This document shows positions 10,327 to 18,473 of a stretch of 64,000 nt of DNA, one piece after another; the stretch's first letter is position 1, and each line of letters opens with the position of its first letter. Under the pieces are notes generated by a model. That model was given only the letters and a program-made list of their open reading frames with translations. It did no database searches and had not been told where the DNA came from. The stretch is from Stenotrophomonas sp. ESTM1D_MKCIP4_1 (GTDB lineage: Bacteria > Pseudomonadota > Gammaproteobacteria > Xanthomonadales > Xanthomonadaceae), in the NCBI RefSeq assembly GCF_003086895.1, contig NZ_CP026004.1:3508731-3572730 (forward strand), given 5' to 3'. The translations under genes and the position numbers were made by a program.

Positions 10327-10919
10327 AGACGCTTGTCCTGGCCAGCCACAACGCTGGCAAGCTGGTGGAAATGCAGGAGATCCTCGCCGACCTGCCGCTG
10401 CAGATCACCTCGGCTGCCGAACTGGGCCTGGGGGATGTGGAGGAAACCGGCCTGACCTTCGTCGAGAACGCCCTGCTGAAGGCACGGGCCGCCTGCGAAG
10501 CCACCGGCCTGCCGGCACTGGCCGATGATTCGGGCCTGATCGTCGACGCCCTCGGCGGTGCCCCCGGCCTGTACAGCGCGCGCTACGCCGGCCACCCGAC
10601 CAATGCGGCGGCCAACAACGCCAAGCTGCTCGAAGCCATGGCCGATGTGCCCGATGGCCAGCGCGGCGCCCGTTTCTATGCGGTCATCGTGCTGCTGCGC
10701 CATGCCACCGACCCGCAGCCGCTGATCTGCGAAGGCCGTTGGGAAGGACAGATCATCCGCGAACTGCGCGGCACGAATGGATTTGGCTACAACCCGGTGT
10801 TTCTGGACACCACCCACGGGCTGACGGCTGCGGAGATGGAACCGGCGCTGAAAAACGCCATCAGCCACCGCGCCGTTGCCCTGCAGCAGCTCAAGCAGCA
10901 GCTGGCCACTTGGCTCTGA
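10323..10919 (+). CDS. rdgB: XTP/dITP (non-canonical purine NTP) pyrophosphatase
   Basis: This 198-aa RdgB/HAM1 enzyme removes ITP and XTP from the nucleotide pool. The start [21 protein letters not shown] carries the SHNxGK substrate motif. FVENALLKARAA, ADDSGLIVDAL (catalytic aspartates), GRWEGQI and GTNGFGYNPVF follow in family order. It overlaps the VOC gene by 4 bp. It is followed by 48 bp holding a SMAG, then hemW. Confidence 0.97.
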   Translation: MKTLVLASHNAGKLVEMQEILADLPLQITSAAELGLGDVEETGLTFVENALLKARAACEATGLPALADDSGLIVDALGGAPGLYSARYAGHPTNAAANNAKLLEAMADVPDGQRGARFYAVIVLLRHATDPQPLICEGRWEGQIIRELRGTNGFGYNPVFLDTTHGLTAAEMEPALKNAISHRAVALQQLKQQLATWL

Positions 10920-10943
10920 TACCCGTCTGATTACCGCAGGGAA

Positions 10944-10965
10944 GCCGGCCAGCGGCCGGCACTAC
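10944..10965 (-). repeat. SMAG palindrome directly upstream of hemW
   Basis: The element has GTAG on the minus strand and a GCCGGCC stem. It ends only 2 bp before the annotated hemW start codon, so it occupies the position where a Shine-Dalgarno would be expected. Confidence 0.85.
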
Positions 10966-10967
10966 CG

Positions 10968-12209
10968 ATGAAGCCCATGCCGCACGACCACGACCACTGC
11001 AACCACCTGCCCGGCGAAGCCTGTGCCGGCGACCATGGCCACGACCACGCGCCGCGCCTCGTGCCGCCGCCGCTGTCGCTGTACGTGCACCTGCCGTGGT
11101 GCGTGCGCAAATGCCCGTACTGCGATTTCAACTCGCACCAGGCCAAGGGCGAGCTGCCGTTCGAGGCCTACATCGACGCCCTGCTGCGCGACCTCGACCA
11201 GGACCTGCCGCTGGTCTGGGGCCGGGTGGTGCACAGCGTGTTCTTCGGTGGCGGTACGCCCAGCCTGTTCCCGCCGGAGGCCATCGACCGCTTCCTGCAG
11301 CAGGCCAGCGCGCGCCTGCGCTTCGCGCCCAATGCCGAGATCACCCTGGAAACCAACCCGGGCACCGCCGAGCACGGCCGCTTCGATCGTTACCGCGCAG
11401 CCGGCGTGAACCGCCTCAGCTTCGGCATCCAGAGCTTCGACGATGCCGCACTGAAGCGCCTGGGCCGCATCCACGACAGTGGTGAAGCCGAGCGCGCGGT
11501 GAAGATGGCGCAGGACGCCGGCTATGACAATTTCAACATCGACCTGATGTACGCGCTGCCGGAACAGACCCTGGCCGGGGCCGAGGCCGATCTGGAACGC
11601 GCCTTCGCGCTGCAGCCGGCGCACATCTCGCACTACCAGCTGACCCTGGAACCGAACACGGTGTTCTTCGCGCGGCCGCCGCAGGGCATTCCCGATGAAG
11701 ACCATGCCTGGGACATGCAGGAGCACTGCCAGACCCTGCTGGCGCAGGCCGGTTTCGGCCAGTACGAGGTGAGTGCCTACGCACGCCCCGGCCGGCAGAG
11801 CGCGCACAACCTGAACTACTGGCGCTTCGGCGATTACCTGGGCATCGGTGCCGGCGCGCACGGCAAGATCAGCTCCGGTGCCGAAGAACACGTGCTGCGG
11901 CGCTGGAAGCTCAAGCACCCGCAGGCTTACCTGGACAGCGCCGGCAGCCCGGCCTCGTTCGGTGGCGATGAGGTGATCGCCGCCGACCGCCTGCCTTTCG
12001 AGTACATGCTGAACCTGCTGCGCCTGCATGAAGGTTTTGGCCTGCGCGATTTCGAGTCGCGTACCGGCCTGCCCCGCCGTGTGCTGGATGCGCCGCTGGC
12101 CGAGGCCGTAGGGCGCGGCTGGCTGACCGTGGCCGATGGCCATGTGCAGCCTACCGAACTGGGCCGCCGCTTCACCAATGATGTGGTGAGCCTGTTCCTG
12201 GAGGAATGA
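10968..12209 (+). CDS. hemW: HemW-type radical SAM protein (heme chaperone)
   Basis: This 413-aa protein is related to coproporphyrinogen III oxidase HemN but belongs to the HemW group, which delivers heme to respiratory enzymes. The radical SAM cluster motif is CVRKCPYCDF (CxxxCxxC), the SAM-binding FFGGGTPSLF is intact, and the C-terminal HemN domain (GLRDFESRTG) follows. The region before the core (residues 1-35) is unusual and rich in His and Asp (HDHDHCNHLP, GDHGHDHAP), with two extra cysteines. No Shine-Dalgarno precedes the ATG because a SMAG lies there. A GTG at the start of VPPPLSLYVHLPW would give a family-like N-terminus without the His-rich part, so the start is uncertain. Confidence 0.93.
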   Translation: MKPMPHDHDHCNHLPGEACAGDHGHDHAPRLVPPPLSLYVHLPWCVRKCPYCDFNSHQAKGELPFEAYIDALLRDLDQDLPLVWGRVVHSVFFGGGTPSLFPPEAIDRFLQQASARLRFAPNAEITLETNPGTAEHGRFDRYRAAGVNRLSFGIQSFDDAALKRLGRIHDSGEAERAVKMAQDAGYDNFNIDLMYALPEQTLAGAEADLERAFALQPAHISHYQLTLEPNTVFFARPPQGIPDEDHAWDMQEHCQTLLAQAGFGQYEVSAYARPGRQSAHNLNYWRFGDYLGIGAGAHGKISSGAEEHVLRRWKLKHPQAYLDSAGSPASFGGDEVIAADRLPFEYMLNLLRLHEGFGLRDFESRTGLPRRVLDAPLAEAVGRGWLTVADGHVQPTELGRRFTNDVVSLFLEE

Positions 12210-12293
12210 GCGTTCTGCAACGCATCCGCCCGGCAGGTCCGGCCGCTGGCCGGCCCTCGCTGCGTTTGAACGGGTGCCCACCGCAGAAAATCC

Positions 12294-12320
12294 TCAAGTA
12301 GCGCCCGCCGCTGCCGACAC
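12294..12320 (+). promoter_or_regulatory. Putative sigma-28 (FliA) promoter for the DUF1631-PilZ operon
   Basis: TCAAGTAG, an 11-bp spacer and GCCGACAC match the enterobacterial sigma-28 consensus TAAAGTTT-N11-GCCGATAA in spacing and in most positions. The predicted start would be about 37 nt before the ATG at 12366. The leader then contains an inverted repeat GATTCCC/GGGAATC (12326-12351). This was read by eye and not scored against a genome background. Confidence 0.5.
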
Positions 12321-12365
12321 GGTAGATTCCCATGTCGATTCGCGGGAATCCCGGAACTGCTCCCG

Positions 12366-14642
12366 ATGTCTGCCGCTTTCCCCTTTGCTACCCCTGACAG
12401 CGCGCGCCTGGCCGCCGCAGACCTGCCCCCACGCGTGCGCGAGCTGCTGGGTGAGCTGCTCGTCCTCTGCCGCCACGTGCTGACCGCGCCGCTGATCCTC
12501 ACCGTGGAAGCGGCCGAGCAGACGCTGCTGCACGATGCCGACCATGCCCGCAACCCGCAGATGCAGGCCGAGCTGCTGGCCCAGCGCGGCCAGCTGCATG
12601 CGTTCGCCGGCACGTTCTGCGAGCGCATGCTCGATGCGCTGGCCGACAGCCTGGTACAGCTGCGCGCACCGCAGGACACCGCGCCACCGCCGGTCCCTAC
12701 CCGTGCGCCGGGGCTGCTGGGCCTGTCGCTGGTGGATGACCACGAGGTGGACCGCAACCTGGTGCTGGCCGAGATGGTGCGCCGGGAAAACCAGCGTTCG
12801 GGCAATGCGCTGAACCTGCTGGGCCAGCGCCTGGCCGTGCTGGCCGCCGCGCCGGCCTTCGACAACGAGACGCTGCCGCTGGCGCCGCAGGCGCTGTGCG
12901 CACTGGTGCGCCGCCTGGCCGAACAGGATGGCCTTAGCGCGGAACTGCAGCTGGCGCTCTACCGCAGTTTCGAGCGCCAGCTGCTGGAACGCCTCGGCGA
13001 TGTCCTGGAACGCGCCAACACCCTGCTGGCCCAGCACGGCGTGCTGCCCGGCCTGGTCTACACCCCCTATCTGGCGCGTTCGTCCAGCACTCGCCGGATC
13101 ATCACCCAGTCCGTCGGCGGCGGCCGCGCGACGCAGCCCGCCCCCCGTGCGGCCGAGCCGTTGACCGGCTGGAACGGGTCCGGTCGCGCCGGTTCCTGGT
13201 CGGCGCTGATGCAGAACGCCTTCGCCGATGTCACCCCGCCGGGTGCGCCCAATCCCGAACTGACCACGCCACCGGCCAACCTGCTGCACGACCTGCTGCA
13301 ACAGGCACGGCATGCCGCGCCGATGGCCATCGAACCGCCGTCGATTCCCAGCGGGCTGGTGGACGCGGTGCTGGCGCGCCTGCAGGCCCAGGCCGGCGCC
13401 GCCACCAGCATCACCGACCTGCAGACCGCGGTGACCGCGCAGCTGCGCAGCGAGCACGGCGCGCAGGCCCAGCTGGCCAGCCATGATCGCGACCACCTGG
13501 ACCTGCTGCGTCTGCTGCTGCAGCAGGTCCAGCAGCAACAGCGCCCCGACCCCGTGCCGGCCGCCCTGCTGGCGCGGCTGCAGGTACCGCTGGCACGTGC
13601 CGCGATGGCCGATCCCGCGTTCTTCGTCCGCGATGAGCATCCCGCCCGCGAGCTGCTCAACACCATCGCCGAAGCCGGTGCCAACTGGCTGGGCGATGAC
13701 GATGTGGACCCGCAGCTGATGCAGCGCCTGGCGCAGAGCGTGCAGGGCCTGCTGGGCCAGGATGCGCGCACGCCGGAAGCCTTCGCCGCAGCGAACGAGG
13801 AGATCCAGCAGCACCAGCGCGCGGCCGCGCATCGTGCCGAACTGGCCGAGCGTCGCCATGTCGAAGCAGCGCGCGGCAAGGAGCGGTTGGCCCTGGCCCG
13901 CCGCGAAGCCAGTGCGCAGATCGACCAGCAGTGCCAGGCGCAGGAGCCGCCGCGCTTCGTGCAGACCCTGCTGCGCGAAGCCTGGGCCGATGCACTGACC
14001 TTGACCCGGCTGCGCCATGGCGACGATTCGGCGCAGTGGCAGGAACGCCTGCAGCAGACCGAACGGATCGCGGCAGTCACCGCTGCACCCGCCGAAGCAG
14101 ACAGCGTGCCCGACGCGCCGCTGGCTGCCGAAGTGGAAGCGGCCCTGCTGCAGGTCGGCTACCACCCCGAGGAAGCGTCGGCGGTGGCCCGCCGCCTGGC
14201 CACGCCCGGTGGCGAAGACGAGCACTCCTCACGCACCGAGCTCAGCGCGCGCCTGAAGGCGCGTGCGCGCCTGGGCGAACACGCTGCGACCAGCGCCGAC
14301 CGCCACGACGCCCCCCCGCGCACGGCCGCCGAACAGGCCTGCCATGACCAGCTCATCCGGCTGCCTTTCGGCGCGTGGTTCGACCTGGCCGGGGAAGATG
14401 GAACCGTCCGCCGCCAGCGGTTGTCGTGGTACAGCCTGCTGACCGGCCACGTGCTGTTCGTCAATCCGCGCGGGCAGAAGAGCAGTGAAACCGATCTGGA
14501 TACGCTGGCGCGGCAGATGGCCAGCGGCCGGGCGCAGCTGGTCACCGAAGAAAAGGGCCGCCTGGTCGACCGCGCGTGGCAGGCCAGCCTGTCCGCCCTG
14601 CGCGCGTTGGCCGGCCGCCGCCACCAGGAGCCCGACGCATGA
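12366..14642 (+). CDS. DUF1631 domain protein
   Basis: This is a 758-aa cytoplasmic protein, largely alpha-helical by composition, with no signal peptide or membrane segment. The overall architecture and C-terminal segment (LPFGAWFDLAGEDGTVRRQR, then LSWYSLLTGHVLFVNPRGQK) match DUF1631 proteins of Xanthomonadaceae. The C-terminal part resembles a PilZ-like beta fold in layout, but I cannot confirm this. The stop overlaps the start of a PilZ gene by 4 bp, so the two are translationally coupled and probably act together in c-di-GMP signalling. The sigma-28-like promoter upstream suggests flagellar control. Function is otherwise unknown. Some older annotations call relatives thymidine phosphorylase, which nothing here supports. 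Confidence 0.85.
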   Translation: MSAAFPFATPDSARLAAADLPPRVRELLGELLVLCRHVLTAPLILTVEAAEQTLLHDADHARNPQMQAELLAQRGQLHAFAGTFCERMLDALADSLVQLRAPQDTAPPPVPTRAPGLLGLSLVDDHEVDRNLVLAEMVRRENQRSGNALNLLGQRLAVLAAAPAFDNETLPLAPQALCALVRRLAEQDGLSAELQLALYRSFERQLLERLGDVLERANTLLAQHGVLPGLVYTPYLARSSSTRRIITQSVGGGRATQPAPRAAEPLTGWNGSGRAGSWSALMQNAFADVTPPGAPNPELTTPPANLLHDLLQQARHAAPMAIEPPSIPSGLVDAVLARLQAQAGAATSITDLQTAVTAQLRSEHGAQAQLASHDRDHLDLLRLLLQQVQQQQRPDPVPAALLARLQVPLARAAMADPAFFVRDEHPARELLNTIAEAGANWLGDDDVDPQLMQRLAQSVQGLLGQDARTPEAFAAANEEIQQHQRAAAHRAELAERRHVEAARGKERLALARREASAQIDQQCQAQEPPRFVQTLLREAWADALTLTRLRHGDDSAQWQERLQQTERIAAVTAAPAEADSVPDAPLAAEVEAALLQVGYHPEEASAVARRLATPGGEDEHSSRTELSARLKARARLGEHAATSADRHDAPPRTAAEQACHDQLIRLPFGAWFDLAGEDGTVRRQRLSWYSLLTGHVLFVNPRGQKSSETDLDTLARQMASGRAQLVTEEKGRLVDRAWQASLSALRALAGRRHQEPDA

Positions 14643-15013
14643 GCCAGCTGACGCCACAGGACACCCGCCGCGCGCCGCGCCGCCAAGTGGCCGACCTGGT
14701 GCCGGTCACCGACCAGATGCGCGACAGCGTGGTGGGCCGACTGGGCAACGTTTCCGAAACCGGCATGCTGATGCTGGCCAGCCAGCCCCTGCGCGACGAC
14801 GCGCTGTACCAGTTGCGCTTCCCGCTGCCGCTGGGGGATGGCCGCAGCGAGGCCATCGACGTCGGCGTGCACCTGCTGTGGAGCGAGCCAGCGCACGCTC
14901 CCGGCCAGAGCTGGGCCGGGTTCCGTTTCCTGACCTTGTCGCGGGAGCATCGGCATCTGCTGCGCGCGTGGATTGGCGAGGACCACGTCGAGACGCCGGT
15001 TTCGACAGGCTGA
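14639..15013 (+). CDS. PilZ domain protein (c-di-GMP receptor)
   Basis: This 124-aa protein is almost entirely one PilZ domain. It has the arginine-rich RRAPRRQ motif near residue 10 (RxxxR) and NVSETG near 38 ((D/N)xSxxG), the two elements that bind cyclic di-GMP, so binding should be intact. The ATG overlaps the DUF1631 stop (ATGA), and this sets the start. Such single-domain proteins act as adaptors in motility or type IV pilus control. The partner here is most likely the coupled DUF1631 protein (inference from context). Confidence 0.9.
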   Translation: MSQLTPQDTRRAPRRQVADLVPVTDQMRDSVVGRLGNVSETGMLMLASQPLRDDALYQLRFPLPLGDGRSEAIDVGVHLLWSEPAHAPGQSWAGFRFLTLSREHRHLLRAWIGEDHVETPVSTG

Positions 15014-15088
15014 GTGCCGGTTCCTGCACAGCGGTTTTGTGCAGTATGCGGCAGAATCTAGGGCCGTTTTCCGTGTCGAGCCACCGCA

Positions 15089-16420
15089 ATGATCCAGCAA
15101 GACCCTGGCGCCCTGTATTCCGACCACCTGGCCGTGCTGTGCCGACGCGCCGAACAGGCGCTGGCGCGCGGCGGCTTCGACCACCTGGTGGTGCCCAGCG
15201 GCACCCTGCACTACCAGATGTTCGACGATCGTGATTACCCATACGCGGTCAACCCGCAGTTCAAGGCATGGCTGCCGCTCACCCGCGTGCCCAACAGCTG
15301 GGTGGTGTTCACCCCGGGCAAGCGCCCGGCGGTGATCTTCCACCAGCCGTTCGACTACTGGCACGTGGTGCCGGATGCACCCAGCGGCTGGTGGGTGGAG
15401 CACTTCGACATCCACATCATCCGCACGCCGGCCGACGCGCTGGCCCTGCTGCCGGCCGATCCGTCGCGCTGCGCGATCCTGGGCGAGCCACAGAGCGCGC
15501 TGGGTGCATACGTGCCGAACAACCCGGCGCCGGTGGTGAACTACCTGGAATGGCACCGCGCCTACAAGACGCCGTACGAAGTGGCGCTGATGCGCCAGGC
15601 GCAGGTGCTGGGCGTGCGCGGCCACCGTGCCGCCGAGGCCGCGTTCCGCAATGGTGCCGATGAATTCAACATCCACATGGCGTACTGCCAGGCCGTCGGC
15701 CAGGATGCCAACGAGCTGCCGTACGGCAATATCGTGGCACTGAACGAACACGCCGCCGTGCTGCACTACACCGAACTGGGCCGCAAGGCCCCGCAGCCGC
15801 TGCGCAGCTTCCTGATCGATGCCGGTGCCAGCGCGCATGGCTATGCCAGCGACATCACCCGTACCTACGCCGCCAAGGGTCACGATGAATTCGCCGCGAT
15901 GATCGACGCGGTGGACGCCGCGCAGCAGCGGATGTGCGCGGCGGTGCGTGCCGGCTTCGACTACAAGCAGCTGCACGTGGACGCGCATCTTTCGCTGATG
16001 GGCGTGCTGAAGGATTTCGGCGTCATCAAGGTCTCGCCGCAGACCACGCTGGAAACCGGCGTCAGCGCTGCGTTCTTCCCGCACGGCATCGGCCACCTGA
16101 TCGGCCTGCAGGTGCACGACGTGGCCGGTTTCGCGGCCAGCGAAGAAGGTGGCCGCATCGAGCGCCCGGCCGGCCACCCCTACCTGCGCCTGACCCGCGT
16201 GCTGGAACCGGGCATGGTGGTGACCATCGAACCGGGCCTGTACTTCATCGACATGCTGCTGGACGAAGTGAAGGCGGCCGGCCATGGCGATGCGGTCAAC
16301 TGGGACCGCGTGGACTTCTTCCGCCCGTATGGCGGCATCCGCATCGAAGACGAAGTGCTGTGCACGGAGGGCGAAGCGGACAACCTGACGCGTCCGGAGT
16401 TCGCTGCGGCCAACGGCTGA
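15089..16420 (+). CDS. pepQ: Xaa-Pro dipeptidase (M24 family)
   Basis: This 443-aa protein, the same length as E. coli PepQ, cleaves dipeptides with C-terminal proline. It has a creatinase-type N-terminal domain and a pita-bread C-terminal domain. The dimetal ligands are all visible: D-A-G-A in FLIDAGASAHGY, the second aspartate in SDITRTY, the histidine in PHGIGHLIGLQVHD, and the glutamates in VTIEPGLY and IRIEDEVL. It converges with pepP, another M24 proline peptidase. Bases 16465-16570 just after its stop form one of the two long shared-loop hairpins. Confidence 0.95.
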   Translation: MIQQDPGALYSDHLAVLCRRAEQALARGGFDHLVVPSGTLHYQMFDDRDYPYAVNPQFKAWLPLTRVPNSWVVFTPGKRPAVIFHQPFDYWHVVPDAPSGWWVEHFDIHIIRTPADALALLPADPSRCAILGEPQSALGAYVPNNPAPVVNYLEWHRAYKTPYEVALMRQAQVLGVRGHRAAEAAFRNGADEFNIHMAYCQAVGQDANELPYGNIVALNEHAAVLHYTELGRKAPQPLRSFLIDAGASAHGYASDITRTYAAKGHDEFAAMIDAVDAAQQRMCAAVRAGFDYKQLHVDAHLSLMGVLKDFGVIKVSPQTTLETGVSAAFFPHGIGHLIGLQVHDVAGFAASEEGGRIERPAGHPYLRLTRVLEPGMVVTIEPGLYFIDMLLDEVKAAGHGDAVNWDRVDFFRPYGGIRIEDEVLCTEGEADNLTRPEFAAANG

Positions 16421-16464
16421 GCCCCTCGTGGCTGGGCGCAGGGTGCGGCGGGATTACTGACGCC

Positions 16465-16570
16465 TGGCCGGGCGGATGGGCTGCGCAGGGGACGCTGCAA
16501 GTACGTCCATGTAAGCTCGGTCGCCGCATCCATGCGGCTCACGCCCCTGCGCAACCCATCCGCCCGGCCA
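16465..16570 (+). repeat. Long hairpin element 1 (27-bp stem, 52-nt conserved loop)
   Basis: The arms at 16465-16491 and 16544-16570 pair at 26 of 27 positions. The 52-nt loop (16492-16543) contains a small hairpin TAC-GTCCAT-GTA and a second hairpin GCCGCA-TCCA-TGCGGC. It begins 45 bp after pepQ, and the loop reads in the pepQ sense direction. The loop matches that of element 2 at 16948-17049, although the long stems are unrelated in sequence. Confidence 0.85.
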
Positions 16571-16646
16571 CGGACAATTTCCGTGCGCGGCCAGCCACGG
16601 AAAAGAAAAAGAAGATCAAAAGCGGGTCGCTCGCTGCGCTCGCTCT

Positions 16647-16920
16647 GTGTCGACCAAGGTCGACACCTACCAGTAGATCCACGCCATGCGTGGATGAATT
16701 CATTCGATAGCCAACAGATGTGCCGACCAACGGTCGGCACCCACCAACAGCCGCACGTGCCAGTAGATCCACGCCAAGCGTGGATGATTCATTCGATATC
16801 CGACAGATGTACCGACCAACGGTCGGCACCCACCAACAACCGCACGTGCCAGTAGATCCACGCCATGCGTGGATGATTCATTCCATATCCGACAGATGTG
16901 CCGACCAACGATCGGCACCC
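16647..16920. repeat. SMAG array, about 90-bp tandem unit between pepQ and pepP
   Basis: A GTGTCGACC-stem SMAG (16647-16670, minus) is followed by three plus-strand ATCCACGC SMAGs at 16673-16697, 16763-16787 and 16852-16876. Each is paired with an inverted GTGCCGACC-stem partner (near 16719, 16808 and 16898) that ends CCCACC instead of CTAC. The dimeric unit of about 90 bp is repeated three times with few changes, which suggests recent tandem duplication. It makes several spurious open frames. Confidence 0.88.
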
Positions 16921-16947
16921 ACCAACAGCCTCCAGCCAACTGTCGAA

Positions 16948-17049
16948 GGCGGGGCACTGTGGGTTTGCGGGGTGTGAGCCGCATGGATGCGGCGACCAAG
17001 CCCCCATGGATGGGTTTACGGCGTCCCCGCAAACCCACAGTGCCCCGCC
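16948..17049 (-). repeat. Long hairpin element 2 (25-bp perfect stem, 52-nt conserved loop)
   Basis: The arms at 16948-16972 and 17025-17049 are perfectly complementary over 25 bp. Read on the minus strand, the 52-nt loop aligns without gaps to the loop of element 1. It keeps GGTCGCCGCATCCATGCGG and replaces the small hairpin TAC/GTA by CCC/GGG, a compensatory change. It lies 96 bp after the pepP stop, with the loop in the pepP sense direction. Confidence 0.85.
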
Positions 17050-17081
17050 ATCCCACGGAATGCCGCCCTGGCTCTTGAGGT

Positions 17082-17130
17082 TGCCGGCCAGCGGCCGGCA
17101 CTACCAGCAGGTTCAGGGCTGCAAGCCCTG
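17082..17130 (-). repeat. SMAG palindrome and small hairpin after pepP
   Basis: Bases 17082-17104 are a SMAG with GTAG on the minus strand and a GCCGGCC stem. Bases 17114-17130 form a CAGGGCT/AGCCCTG hairpin 15 bp from the pepP stop. Either could act in pepP transcript termination. Neither has a T-run. Confidence 0.7.
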
Positions 17131-17144
17131 CCGTCCAGAAACCC

Positions 17145-18473
17145 TCAACCCGCCATCACCGCTTCAATCTCGTCCGCACTGCGCGCCAACCCCTCGGTCA
17201 GCACGCGATGTCCGTCGTCGGTGATCAGCACGTCATCCTCGGTGCGGATGCCGATGCCGCGCCAGCGCGGCTCCACCGTCGTATCGTCGGCACCGATGTA
17301 CAGCCCCGGTTCGATGGTGAACGCCATGCCCGGCTCCAGCAGGCGCGATTCGCCGGCCAGTCGGTAGTCGCCCACGTCATGCACGTCCAGGCCGATCCAG
17401 TGCCCGGTCTTGTGCCGGTAAAAACGCTGGTACAGGCCTTCTGACAGGTTCTTTTCCAGCGTGCCCTTCAGCAGGCCCAGCCGCAGCAGGCCTTCGGTAA
17501 GGGTCTGCACCGCTGCCAGATGGCCGGTCTCGTAGGCCACGCCGGGCTTGGCCTGGGCCAGCGCCGCCGCCTGGGCTTCGCCCACCAGGTCGTGCAGCGC
17601 CCGCTGTTCGGCACTGAAACGGCCGTTGACCGGGAAGGTCCGGGTGATATCGCTGGCGTAGCCGCGGTACTCCGCACCGGCATCGATCAGCACCAGTTCG
17701 CCATCGCGCGAACGTGCGTTGTTGTCCCGGTAATGCAGGATGCAGCCGTTGCGGCCGGCGCCGACGATGCTGCAGTAGGCCGGCACGGCATCGCTGGCGC
17801 GGAACACGCGTTCAAGTTCGGCCTGCAGCTCGTATTCGTGGATGCCCGCCTTCGCCGCCCGCATCGCAGCCAGGTGCGCACGCACGCTGATCTGCGCGGC
17901 GTGGTGCATCAGCGCCACTTCCGCCCCGGATTTGAACAGGCGCTGCTCGTGCAGCAGATGGCCCAGCTCCAGGAACTCATGCGGCGGCTGCGCGCCGTGG
18001 CGCACCTGCGAACGCACGCGGTTGACCCAGCCGATCAGCTTGAGGTCGAAATCCGCATCGCGGCCAAAGTGGTAATAGACGCGCGAACGTCCTTCCAGCA
18101 GGCCCGGCAGGATGTCGTCCAGATCGTCGATCGGATACGCATCGTCCATGCCGTACTGCGCCACCGCGCCTTCCTGGCCGGCGCGGCCGCCGTCCCAGAC
18201 CTCGCGTTCGGCATCACGCTCACGGCAGAACAGGATGGCCTCGCCGTGGCGGCGGCCGGGAATCAGCACCAGCACGGCCTCCGGTTCGGGGAAGCCGCTG
18301 AGGTACTGGAAATCCGAGTCCTGCCGGTACGGGAAATGCGTGTCCAGGCTGCGCACCTTCTCCGATGCGGCCGGCAGCACCAGGATCGCGTCATCACCGG
18401 CCATGTCCATCAGCTGGCGGCGGCGACGCTTGTACTCGCCGGCTGCGATGCCGGTGCGCTGCTTGATGTCCAT
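17145..18473 (-). CDS. pepP: Xaa-Pro aminopeptidase P (M24 family)
   Basis: This 442-aa protein removes the N-terminal residue from peptides with proline in position two. The N-terminal creatinase-like domain (PYRQDSDFQYLSGFPEPEAV) and C-terminal metallopeptidase domain are complete. The metal ligands lie in LVLIDAGAEYRGYASDITRTF, HKTGHWIGLDVHD, FTIEPGLYI and IRTEDDVLI. It overlaps the ygfB stop by 1 nt (TGATG), so the ygfB-pepP pair is coupled as in E. coli. Confidence 0.96.
   Translation of the reverse strand: MDIKQRTGIAAGEYKRRRRQLMDMAGDDAILVLPAASEKVRSLDTHFPYRQDSDFQYLSGFPEPEAVLVLIPGRRHGEAILFCRERDAEREVWDGGRAGQEGAVAQYGMDDAYPIDDLDDILPGLLEGRSRVYYHFGRDADFDLKLIGWVNRVRSQVRHGAQPPHEFLELGHLLHEQRLFKSGAEVALMHHAAQISVRAHLAAMRAAKAGIHEYELQAELERVFRASDAVPAYCSIVGAGRNGCILHYRDNNARSRDGELVLIDAGAEYRGYASDITRTFPVNGRFSAEQRALHDLVGEAQAAALAQAKPGVAYETGHLAAVQTLTEGLLRLGLLKGTLEKNLSEGLYQRFYRHKTGHWIGLDVHDVGDYRLAGESRLLEPGMAFTIEPGLYIGADDTTVEPRWRGIGIRTEDDVLITDDGHRVLTEGLARSADEIEAVMAG

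Noticed and set aside
16465..17049. Retron or group II intron explanation for the long hairpins
   Set aside because: No reverse transcriptase gene or intron domain V-like structure is present nearby.
16532..17078. Several overlapping open frames between pepQ and pepP
   Set aside because: Made by the tandem SMAGs and long hairpins. They have no ribosome binding sites and only palindrome-derived peptide repeats.
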